Below, piece by piece: positions 44,274-55,021 of a stretch of DNA of 64,000 bases. Under the pieces are notes generated by a model, which was not told the origin of the DNA, did not search any database, and was given only the letters and a program-made list of their open reading frames with translations. Source of the stretch: Arthrobacter sp. TPD3018 (GTDB lineage: Bacteria; Pseudomonadota; Alphaproteobacteria; Sphingomonadales; Sphingomonadaceae); assembly GCA_003075315.1 (NCBI GenBank), contig QDFQ01000002.1, positions 474,661 to 538,660 on the forward strand, read 5' to 3'. The position numbers and the translations under genes were made by a program. Position 1 is the stretch's first letter. The number at the start of each line of letters is the position of its first letter.

Positions 44274-45791
44274 TCAGCGGCAGTATTGATCGCGCAGCAT
44301 GCGCTTCAGCAACTTGCCCGTGGGTTCGCGTGGCAATTCGACCTGGAACACCACGCGCTTTGGCGTCTTCACCCCGCCCAGTTCGCGCCGGGCAAAGCTG
44401 CGCAGCTCCTCCGCCAGCGCATCGTCCGCTTGCACGTTTGCGGCCGGCTGCACGATCGCGAGTACGCTCTCCCCCATTTCGTCGCACGGCACGCCGATCA
44501 CCGCGACATCGGCGACCGCGGGATGCGTCACCAGCAGATTCTCGATTTCCTGCGGATAGACGTTCACCCCGCCGGAAATGATCATGAAGCTCTTGCGGTC
44601 GGACAGAAACAGATAGCCGTCCGCATCGACATGCCCGATGTCGCCCAGCGTCGCCCAGCCTGCATCATTATGGGCCTCCGCCGTCTTCACCGGATCGTTG
44701 AGATATTCGAACCGCGGCCCGTCGCCGAAGAAGACGTTGCCCGTGTCGCCGGGCGGCAGCTCGACGCCCGCATCGTCGACGATGTGGATATTGCCCAGCA
44801 CCGCGCGCCCGACCGACCCCGGCTTGCGCAGCCATTCCTCGCTCGACAATGCGGTGATCCCGCAGCTTTCGGTGCCCGAATAATATTCGTGGACGATCGG
44901 TCCCAGCCATTCGATCATCGCGCGCTTGACCGGCACGGGGCACGGCGCCGCCGCATGCACCACTGCGCGCAACGACGATACGTCATAGCGGCGGCGCACC
45001 GCATCGGGCAGCTTTAGCATGCGCACGAAATGCGTCGGCACGAACGTCGCCTGCGTCACCCGATGCTGCTCGATCAGGCGCAGCGCGTCCTCCGCGTCGA
45101 ACCGCTCCAGGACGATCACGGTCCCGCCCAGCTGCTGCACCGCCATTGCCCAGCGCAGCGGCGCGGCGTGATAGAGCGGTGAGGTCGACAGATAGATGCT
45201 GTCCGAACCCATGCCGTACAGGCCACTGCCCATCCGCGTCAGTGGCGTGTCCGCGCCGATCGGCCCGGTCGGCAGCGCCGCCTTCACCCCCTTCGGCCGT
45301 CCGGTGGTCCCGGAGGAATAGAGCAGATCGGTCCCCGCGCTTTCATCCGGGATCGGGGTGGTCGGCCGCGCCGCCAAGGCCGCGGACCAGTCCGCCAGCC
45401 CGTCGCACGCGCCTGTCCAGCAATAGGCCGGCACATCCGGTGCCTCTGCCAAAGCCGCCCGCGCCAGTTCGGCATAGGCTGGCGAGACGACCAGCAGCTT
45501 CGCCCCGCAATCGCGCAGGATATAGGCGATGTCGCGCGCGCTCAGCTTGTTCGAGATCGCGGTTTGGTACAGCCCGGACCGCTGCGCTGCCCAGCCGAAC
45601 ACGAACACCTCGGGCGCGTTGGCGAACACGGTTGCGACGACATCGCCACGGGTCAGGCCCAAAGCCCGCAACTGCCACGCGCTGGCATTGGACTGCGCAT
45701 CCAGCGCGGCGAAGCTGATTCGCTCGCCCGACGTCGCCAGCACGATCGCGGCCTTTTGCGGATGATGGACGGCATGGTCTGCCGGATGCAT
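44274..45791 (-). CDS. Acyl-CoA synthetase (AMP-dependent ligase)
   Basis: 505 residues, GGGAGAGG before ATG 45791. ANL-superfamily motifs: P-loop LLYSSGTTGRPKGV near 155, STSPLYHAAPL, HEYYSGTESCG, hinge DIGHVDADGYLFLSDRKSFMIISGGVNVYPQEIE and catalytic Lys in PREPTGKLLKRMLRD at the C-terminus. It activates an acid to its CoA thioester through an acyl-adenylate. It is divergent from the first acyl-CoA dehydrogenase and shares the regulatory region holding element copy 2, and convergent with the alcohol dehydrogenase (178-nt gap, no terminator recognised). Confidence 0.93.
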   Translation of the reverse strand: MHPADHAVHHPQKAAIVLATSGERISFAALDAQSNASAWQLRALGLTRGDVVATVFANAPEVFVFGWAAQRSGLYQTAISNKLSARDIAYILRDCGAKLLVVSPAYAELARAALAEAPDVPAYCWTGACDGLADWSAALAARPTTPIPDESAGTDLLYSSGTTGRPKGVKAALPTGPIGADTPLTRMGSGLYGMGSDSIYLSTSPLYHAAPLRWAMAVQQLGGTVIVLERFDAEDALRLIEQHRVTQATFVPTHFVRMLKLPDAVRRRYDVSSLRAVVHAAAPCPVPVKRAMIEWLGPIVHEYYSGTESCGITALSSEEWLRKPGSVGRAVLGNIHIVDDAGVELPPGDTGNVFFGDGPRFEYLNDPVKTAEAHNDAGWATLGDIGHVDADGYLFLSDRKSFMIISGGVNVYPQEIENLLVTHPAVADVAVIGVPCDEMGESVLAIVQPAANVQADDALAEELRSFARRELGGVKTPKRVVFQVELPREPTGKLLKRMLRDQYCR

Positions 45792-45854
45792 CGCACCTCT
45801 CCCTTATCGTTATATCCGGGTCGAACCACAGCGCAGCATCGCCCCGCAATCGCA

Positions 45855-45895
45855 GCGCAAGAAATGTGAAAAGCGGCGCGAGTGCCGGGCAAAGC
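45855..45895 (+). promoter_or_regulatory. Candidate regulator-binding element, copy 2
   Basis: The same 41-nt element as at 38466-38506 and in the same orientation relative to the rightward gene. Its left edge is 112 nt upstream of the acyl-CoA dehydrogenase start (116 nt in copy 1), and it is 64 nt from the divergent ligase start. Shared position, spacing and bidirectional context point to a common regulator of both halves of the pathway. Confidence 0.6.
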
Positions 45896-45966
45896 CCAAA
45901 CGCCTCCCGTCCGCTATCCCGGCAGGTACGGCAACCCGACAACCGGGCGCTATTGGAGAGGCAGAC

Positions 45967-47094
45967 GTGATCCTGACCGAAGACCAGATCGCCATCCGCG
46001 ACATGGTACGTACCTTCGCGCAAGATCGTCTTCGCCCGGCAAGCGCCGGTTTCGAAGCTGCGGGCGGTTACCCGCCGGATCTGTTCCGGCAGCTTGGCGA
46101 GCTGGGCCTGATGGGCATGACCGCGCCCGCCGCCGTCGGCGGGGCCGGCACCGATTACGTCTCTTACGCCCTTGCCCTGATCGAGCTCGCCGCGGCCGAC
46201 GGCGCGCTGTCGACGATCGTGTCGATCCAGAATTCGATCATGGTTTCGGGCGTGATCAAGGACGGCAGCCAGGCACAACAGGCACGCTGGCTGCCGCGAC
46301 TGGTATCCGGCGACGCGATCGGCGCCTTCGCGTTGACCGAGAGCGATGCGGGATCGGATGCCGCGGCGATCCGTACCAGCGCAACGCGCATCGATGGCGG
46401 ATGGCGGCTGAACGGCGCCAAGCAATTCATCACGTCGGGCAGGATCGCCGGGGTCGCGATGGTGATCGCCGTCACCGATCCTGCTGCGGGCCGAAAGGGG
46501 ATGTCCGCCTTCCTCGTCCCCACCGACACGCCCGGCTATATCGTCGACAAGGTCGAACATAAGCTCGGCCAGTCCGCCTCCGACACCTGCGCACTGCGGT
46601 TCGTCGACTGCCACGTCCCGGCCGATGCGCTGCTGGGCGAAGAGGGCCGCGGCTATGCCATCGCCCTTGCCAATCTGGAGGCGGGGCGCATCGGCATCGC
46701 CGCCCAGTCGGTCGGCATGGCGCAGGCCGCGCTCGACATCGCCGTCGCCTATGCCCGTGATCGCCGCAGCTTCGGCAAGCCGATCATCGACCATCAGGCG
46801 GTCGGCTTCCGCCTCGCCGACCTCGCGACGCAATTGGAAGCGGCGCGACAACTCGTGCTGCACGCCGCAGCGCTGAAGGACGCGGGCGAGCCTGCACTAA
46901 CCGCCGCATCGATGGCGAAGCTGTTCGCGTCGGAGGCAGCGGAAAGGATCGTGTCCGGCGCGATCCAGACGCTTGGCGGCTACGGCTATCTCGAGGAATT
47001 CGGCCTCGCCCGCATCTATCGCGACGTCCGCGTCTGCCAGATCTACGAAGGCACGTCGGACATTCAGCGTATGGTGATCGCCCGCGCGCTGTGA
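45967..47094 (+). CDS. Acyl-CoA dehydrogenase
   Basis: 375 residues from GTG 45967, with GGAGAGG upstream. Short-chain/branched-chain type FAD enzyme: AFALTESDAGSDAAAIRTSA, FITSGRIAGVAMVIA, GRIGIAAQSVGMAQAALDIAVAYARDRRSFGKPI, TLGGYGYLEEFGLARIYRDVRVCQIYEGTSDIQRMVIARAL. The YEGTS segment holds the catalytic Glu (near 361). It starts the rightward beta-oxidation operon that runs to 54.6 kb. Electron-transfer flavoprotein genes are not in the window. Confidence 0.95.
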   Translation: MILTEDQIAIRDMVRTFAQDRLRPASAGFEAAGGYPPDLFRQLGELGLMGMTAPAAVGGAGTDYVSYALALIELAAADGALSTIVSIQNSIMVSGVIKDGSQAQQARWLPRLVSGDAIGAFALTESDAGSDAAAIRTSATRIDGGWRLNGAKQFITSGRIAGVAMVIAVTDPAAGRKGMSAFLVPTDTPGYIVDKVEHKLGQSASDTCALRFVDCHVPADALLGEEGRGYAIALANLEAGRIGIAAQSVGMAQAALDIAVAYARDRRSFGKPIIDHQAVGFRLADLATQLEAARQLVLHAAALKDAGEPALTAASMAKLFASEAAERIVSGAIQTLGGYGYLEEFGLARIYRDVRVCQIYEGTSDIQRMVIARAL

Positions 47095-47134
47095 CGGCGC
47101 CCTCCCAAACCCACCACCCCGGAGAGACGACAGG

Positions 47135-47896
47135 ATGAACATCGACGGCATTGCGGCGATCGTGACGGGCGGGGCCTCCGGCCTCGGCGGCGGCACCGCC
47201 AGACGGCTTGCGGCACAGGGCGCCAAGGTCACGATCTTCGATCTCAACGCCGATCTCGGCACGGCGCTGGCGCAGGAGATCGGCGGGCATTTCGTTCGCG
47301 TCGACGTGACCGACGAACAGGCGGTCGCCGATGCCATCGGGCAAGCGGAGGGCATCAACGGCAAGGCACGCATCTTGGTGAACTGCGCCGGCATCGGCCC
47401 GCCCGCGAAGGTAATCGACCGCGACGGCAACGCGCTGCCGCTCGCGTCCTTCTCCAAAATCGTGACGATCAATTTGATCGGCACGTTCAACGTCCTGTCA
47501 AAATTTGCGGCAGCGCTCCACACCGCGGCGCCGATCGGCGAGGAACGCGGCGTCGTCATCAACACCGCCTCCGTTGCCGCCTATGACGGTCAGATCGGGC
47601 AGGCCGCCTATGCCGCATCCAAGGGCGGCGTGGTCGGCATGACGCTGCCGATCGCGCGGGAACTGGCCCGCTACGGCATCCGGGTGATGACGATCGCGCC
47701 CGGCATCTTCTGGACGCCGCTGCTCGCGACGCTGCCGCAGGAGGCGCAGGACAGCCTGGGCGCGCAGGTGCCCTTCCCCAGCCGCCTCGGCCAGCCGGAC
47801 GAATATGCGCAACTGGTCGAATCGATCGTGACCAACCCGATGCTTAACGGCGAGACGATCCGCCTCGACGGCGCGATCCGGATGGCGCCGCGATGA
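47135..47896 (+). CDS. Short-chain dehydrogenase, 3-hydroxyacyl-CoA dehydrogenase type II-like
   Basis: 253 residues. Cofactor motif VTGGASGLGGGTARRLA at the N-terminus, LVNCAGIG, catalytic Ser in VINTASVAAYDGQ and YxxxK in AAYAASKGG, then TIAPGIFWTPLL and a C-terminal LNGETIRLDGAIRM. The inserted stretch around 85-100 and the overall sequence match the HSD17B10-like group, which oxidises 3-hydroxyacyl-CoAs, including branched ones. It lies 40 nt after the first acyl-CoA dehydrogenase and overlaps the next gene by ATGA. Confidence 0.92.
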   Translation: MNIDGIAAIVTGGASGLGGGTARRLAAQGAKVTIFDLNADLGTALAQEIGGHFVRVDVTDEQAVADAIGQAEGINGKARILVNCAGIGPPAKVIDRDGNALPLASFSKIVTINLIGTFNVLSKFAAALHTAAPIGEERGVVINTASVAAYDGQIGQAAYAASKGGVVGMTLPIARELARYGIRVMTIAPGIFWTPLLATLPQEAQDSLGAQVPFPSRLGQPDEYAQLVESIVTNPMLNGETIRLDGAIRMAPR

Positions 47897-49077
47897 CCGC
47901 GCCCACCGAACGGGCGCGTACGATCGGAGCGGCGGTCGAGGCCTTCGTCCGCGATATCGTCGCACCCTACGAAAGCGACCCGCGCCGCGACGCACACGGG
48001 CCAAGCGACGCACTGGTCGGCGAATTGCGCGACAAGGCGCGCGCGGCGGGCGTGCTCACCCCCCACATCCTGCCCGATGGCACGCATCTGACCCAGCGCG
48101 AGACCGCCTATGTCCTGCGCCGGTCCGGCCTGTCCCCGCTCGGCCCGATCGCGGTCAACACCGCCGCGCCGGACGAGGGTAACATGTACCTCCTCGGCAA
48201 GGTCGGCAGCGACGATCAGAAGCGCCGCTTCCTCGATCCGCTGGTGCGCGGCGACGCGCGCTCGGCGTTCTTCATGACCGAACCGGCGGCAGACGGCGGC
48301 GCCGGTTCGGATCCGTCGATGATGCAGACCACCGCGACGCTCGACGGCAATCACTGGGTCGTCAACGGTCGCAAGGCGTTCATCACCGGCGCCGAGGGCG
48401 CGAAGGTCGGCATCGTCATGGCGAAGTCGGATGCCACCGACGGCACCGGGGGCGCCTGCATGTTCCTGGTCGATCTGCCCGACCCGGCGATCACCATCGA
48501 ACGCGTGCTCGACACGATCGACAGTTCGATGCCCGGTGGCCATGCCGTGGTGCGGATCGACAATCTGCGCATCCCCGCCGACCAGATGCTGGGGCACAGC
48601 GGCGAAGGGTTCAAATATGCCCAGATCCGCCTCGCCCCTGCCCGGCTGTCGCACTGCATGCGCTGGCTCGGCGCGTGCGTCCGCGCGCATGAGATCGCGA
48701 CCGATTACGCCAATCGCCGGCACGCCTTCGGCAAGGTGCTGATCGATCACGAAGGCGTCGGCTTCATGCTCGCCGAAAACCTCATCGACCTGAAACAGGC
48801 CGAATTGATGATCGACTGGTGCGCCGATGCGCTGGACGGTGGTGCCAACGGCGGTCCGGAAAGCTCGATGACCAAGGTCGCCGTGTCCGAAGCGCTGATG
48901 CGCATCGCCGACCGCTGCGTGCAGGTAATGGGCGGCACCGGCGTCACCGGCGATACGATCGTCGAGCAGGTGTTTCGCGAAATCCGTGCCTTCCGCATCT
49001 ATGACGGCCCGACCGAAGTCCACAAATGGAGCCTCGCCAAAAAGATCAAGCGCGACTGGAAGGCGGCGCAGGCATGA
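47893..49077 (+). CDS. Acyl-CoA dehydrogenase, ACAD10/11-like
   Basis: 394 residues, overlapping the SDR stop by four bases. FMTEPAADGGAGSDPSMMQTTA and NHWVVNGRKAFITGAEGAKVGIVM mark the FAD/substrate region; LAPARLSHCMRWLGACVRAHEIATDYANRRHAFGKVL and VQVMGGTGVTGDTIVEQVFREIRAFRIYDGPTEVHKWSLAKK complete the fold. Where ordinary enzymes have YEGTS, this one has YDGPTEVH, as in ACAD10/ACAD11 and their bacterial relatives. The phosphotransferase-like gene two genes on is the other half of that fusion in eukaryotes, so the two may act together on hydroxyacyl-CoA. Confidence 0.92.
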   Translation: MTAPTERARTIGAAVEAFVRDIVAPYESDPRRDAHGPSDALVGELRDKARAAGVLTPHILPDGTHLTQRETAYVLRRSGLSPLGPIAVNTAAPDEGNMYLLGKVGSDDQKRRFLDPLVRGDARSAFFMTEPAADGGAGSDPSMMQTTATLDGNHWVVNGRKAFITGAEGAKVGIVMAKSDATDGTGGACMFLVDLPDPAITIERVLDTIDSSMPGGHAVVRIDNLRIPADQMLGHSGEGFKYAQIRLAPARLSHCMRWLGACVRAHEIATDYANRRHAFGKVLIDHEGVGFMLAENLIDLKQAELMIDWCADALDGGANGGPESSMTKVAVSEALMRIADRCVQVMGGTGVTGDTIVEQVFREIRAFRIYDGPTEVHKWSLAKKIKRDWKAAQA

Positions 49078-49226
49078 GGCACCGCGACATCCAGATCGCG
49101 CGCGAGGCACGGTTGACGCTCCCCCGGCTCGAAGCGAACACTGCGCTAAACGCCGAAGCTTGTGACGCACTGGCCGCGTTCGACGCCCTCGCCGCGAGAC
49201 GCGCGCCCGTCTGGACCGGGCGATGA
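49074..49226 (+). CDS. Possible 50-residue microprotein between dehydrogenase and kinase genes
   Basis: The frame starts with an ATGA overlap on the preceding dehydrogenase stop and ends with an ATGA overlap on the kinase start, the coupling used throughout this operon. The product is basic and helical in look (IQIAREARLTLPRLEANTALNAEACDALAAFDALAARR); about 80 percent of its third codon positions are G or C. No known motif. In other kinase/ACAD systems a small partner protein is encoded beside the kinase, but I see no similarity to name. Could be spurious. Confidence 0.45.
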   Translation: MRHRDIQIAREARLTLPRLEANTALNAEACDALAAFDALAARRAPVWTGR

Positions 49227-50289
49227 CCGAAGCGCTCAGCCAGACCGCCAACGCAGGCACCACCGCGGTCCGTGACGCCCACCGTTTCGACGAGGCCGCG
49301 CTCGCCCGCTGGATGACCGAACACGTCGATGGCTTCGCCGGGCCGCTGACCGTCGATCAGTTCAAGGGCGGCCAGTCCAACCCGACCTATCGCCTGACCA
49401 CGCCCGGCGCCGCTTATGTCCTGCGCCGCAAACCGCCGGGGCCGCTGTTGAAGGGCGCACACGATGTGTTGCGCGAGGCGCGCGTGCTCACCGCGCTGGC
49501 GAACACCGACGTGCCCGTCGCGCCGGTCCGCGGCATCTGCGCCGACGAGGGCGTCATCGGCACGCCGTTCTTCGTGATGGGGCTGATCGAGGGGCGGATC
49601 GTCTGGGATGCGACCTTCCCCGATGTGCCGCGCGAAGACCGCGCCGCCTATTTCGACGCGATGAACGCGACGCTCGCGGCCCTGCACAGTGTCGACTATG
49701 CCGCCGTCGGCCTCGGCGATTACGGGCGGCCCGGCAATTACTTCGCTCGGCAGATCGCCCGCTGGTCGAAACAATATCAGGAAGATGCCGACGCCGGCCG
49801 CGATGCGGACATGGACGCCCTGGTCGCATGGCTGCCCGCCAACATCCCCGCGGATGACGAGACGCGAATCGTCCACGGCGATTTCCGCTGCGACAACATG
49901 ATCTTCCACCCCACCGAACCGCGCATCCTAGCGGTACTCGACTGGGAGCTCTCCACGCTCGGCCATCCGCTCGCTGATTTCGCCTATCATGCGATGATGT
50001 ACCGAATGCCGCCCGACATCGTCGCCGGGCTGGCCGGCGCGGACATCGCCGCGCTCGGTATCCCCAGCGAGCGGGATTACATCGCCGCCTATTGCGCACG
50101 CACGGGCCGCGCCGCCATTCCCGATTACGATTTTTACGTCGCCTTCAACATCTTCCGCCTCGCTGCGATCTTCCACGGCATCAAGGGCCGCGTGATCCGC
50201 GGCACCGCCGCCTCCGCCCACGCCCGCGAGCGCGCCGCGGCCTTCCCCCGCCTCGCCCGTCTGGCTCGCGAGGCCATGGAGAGTTGCCG

Positions 50290-50293
<4 letters not shown>
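49223..50293 (+). CDS. Aminoglycoside-phosphotransferase-fold kinase, ACAD10/11-type acyl-CoA kinase candidate
   Basis: 356 residues. VDQFKGGQSNPTYRLTTPGAAYVLRRKPPG is the nucleotide-binding N-lobe; catalytic loop HGDFRCDNMIFHP with Asp, and LDWELSTLGHPLADFAYHAMMYRMP as the DFG-like metal site. These phrases are those of the kinase half of ACAD10/11 and of LvaA, which phosphorylates 4-hydroxyacyl-CoA in levulinate catabolism, not of antibiotic kinases. It is coupled on both sides by ATGA overlaps within a beta-oxidation operon. Likely phosphorylates a hydroxyacyl-CoA so that the hydroxyl can be eliminated. Confidence 0.88.
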
Positions 50294-53544
<3,251 letters not shown>

Positions 53545-53546
53545 CC

Positions 53547-54626
53547 ATGGCCGAAGCATCCGGGCCACTCGTCGGCCTTCGCGTGGTGGAGTTCGTCAGC
53601 ATCGGTCCCGGCCCGCATTGCGCGATGCTGCTTTCCGATCAGGGCGCGGACGTCGTGCGGATCGATCGCCCCGGCGGCAACGGCTGGCCGAACCCGATCA
53701 TGGATCGCGGCCGTACGGTCATGACGCTCGACATCCGCAGCGACGAAGGGCGCGAGCAGGCGCTCGCCCTCTGCGACAAGGCCGATGTGCTGATCGAAGG
53801 CTTCCGCCCCGGCGTCATGGAGCGCCTCGGCCTCGGGCCCGACGTCCTGTGCGCACGCAACGACCGGCTCGTCTACGGCCGGATGACGGGGTGGGGGCAG
53901 GATGGCCCGCTCGCCCAAACGGCCGGCCACGACATCACCTATATCGCCATGACAGGCGCGCTCGCCGCGATGGGCCATGCCGGCGAACGGTCGCCCCCGC
54001 CGCTCAACCTGGTCGGTGACTTCGGCGGCGGCTCCATCTTCCTCGCCTTCGGGATCATGGCCGCCTTGTGGGAGCGCGAACGCTCCGGCCGTGGGCAGGT
54101 CATCGACGCCGCGATCGTCGACGGCGTCAGCAACCTCATGACCATGTTCACCGGCCTGACGCCCTCGGGACGCATCTCGCTGCATCGAGACCGAAACCCC
54201 CTCGCCGGCGCCGCCCCCTATTACCGCACCTACATCTGCGCCGATGGCCGTCAGATCGCCGTCGGTGCGATCGAGCCGCAATTCTGGGCCCAGCTGCTCG
54301 CGACGCTGGGCATCGCCTGCGAACGCCCATCGGACCTGCAACGCGAGGCGGCATGGCCCGAAACCACACGGCTGCTCGAAGACGCATTCGCCAGTCAGCC
54401 CCGCGCCTACTGGACAGCCCTGTTCCGCGGAACCGACGCCTGCGTCTATCCCGTCCTCACCACGCAAGAGGCGGTCCACGACCCCCATCTCCAGGCGCGC
54501 GGCACGTTCGTCGATCAGCACGGCATAACACACACCGCGCCGGCGCCACGCTTCTCCCGAACACCAGGCGCGATACAGGACGCGCGAAACGCCGATCCCG
54601 TGGAAATGCCGTGGGGCGCCGCCTGA
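53547..54626 (+). CDS. CaiB/BaiF CoA transferase, alpha-methylacyl-CoA racemase-like
   Basis: 359 residues, two bases after the ferredoxin stop. Family III fold: LVGLRVVEFVSIGPGPHCAMLLSDQGADVVRIDRPG, LTLDIRSDEG-like core, DVLIEGFRPGVMERLGLGPD, GWGQDGPLAQTAGHDITYIAMTGALAAMG and NLVGDFGGGSIFLAFGI with the conserved Asp. The GHDITYIA and GDFGGGS phrases are those of AMACR, which inverts the 2-methyl centre so that acyl-CoA dehydrogenases can act. This supports a methyl-branched substrate. Last gene of the operon. Confidence 0.93.
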   Translation: MAEASGPLVGLRVVEFVSIGPGPHCAMLLSDQGADVVRIDRPGGNGWPNPIMDRGRTVMTLDIRSDEGREQALALCDKADVLIEGFRPGVMERLGLGPDVLCARNDRLVYGRMTGWGQDGPLAQTAGHDITYIAMTGALAAMGHAGERSPPPLNLVGDFGGGSIFLAFGIMAALWERERSGRGQVIDAAIVDGVSNLMTMFTGLTPSGRISLHRDRNPLAGAAPYYRTYICADGRQIAVGAIEPQFWAQLLATLGIACERPSDLQREAAWPETTRLLEDAFASQPRAYWTALFRGTDACVYPVLTTQEAVHDPHLQARGTFVDQHGITHTAPAPRFSRTPGAIQDARNADPVEMPWGAA

Positions 54627-54629
54627 TGC

Positions 54630-54652
54630 GGGCGTGAGGAGACGTCTCGCCC
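54630..54652 (+). terminator. Possible terminator of the catabolic operon
   Basis: A GAGACGTCTC palindrome (54639-54648) lies between GGGC (54630-54633) and GCCC (54649-54652), so a hairpin with a small internal mismatch can form just after the last stop. No T-run follows. Confidence 0.35.
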
Positions 54653-55021
54653 ACTCGCAGTCGCCCGAGGCTGAGCGCTCGGCCGCATGACCGAGCGTTG
54701 GCCTACCGCGCGTGCTGACGGGAAGCGGAGAGGTTGAACTCTAGCTTGAACCACCCAAGCACAACGACAAAGGTCAGCCCTTGTCCCAGGGCAGCTCGAA
54801 CCGTTTCGCCACAGAACAGTATGCCGCATGGGCCAGTCTTCAGGCAAGCGTCCCATCGCATAAACGGCTGAACCCTGACGCCAACACACACCATGTTTTT
54901 GCATGTAATTTCACGTCGGATCATCCGAAGCGCATTAATTAGGAGGGCCACGCACCCGTCGCGTCAGAAGGCACCGCGCGGACCTACACGTGGCCGCTGG
55001 CGGCGGCCACGCGTCGACCGG
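54653..55021. other. Intergenic region, ~370 bp, no supported gene
   Basis: Between the convergent CoA-transferase and AAA+ genes. It is richer in A and T than the flanks. A minus-strand frame at 54703-54951 (82 codons) has no ribosome site and an unlikely composition. It may be a remnant of something larger; nothing is recognised. Confidence 0.4.

Noticed and set aside
54703..54951. 82-codon minus-strand frame with hydrophobic C-terminal part
   Set aside because: No ribosome site, cysteine- and Trp-containing composition unlike neighbouring genes, no recognisable family; kept only as part of an intergenic note.
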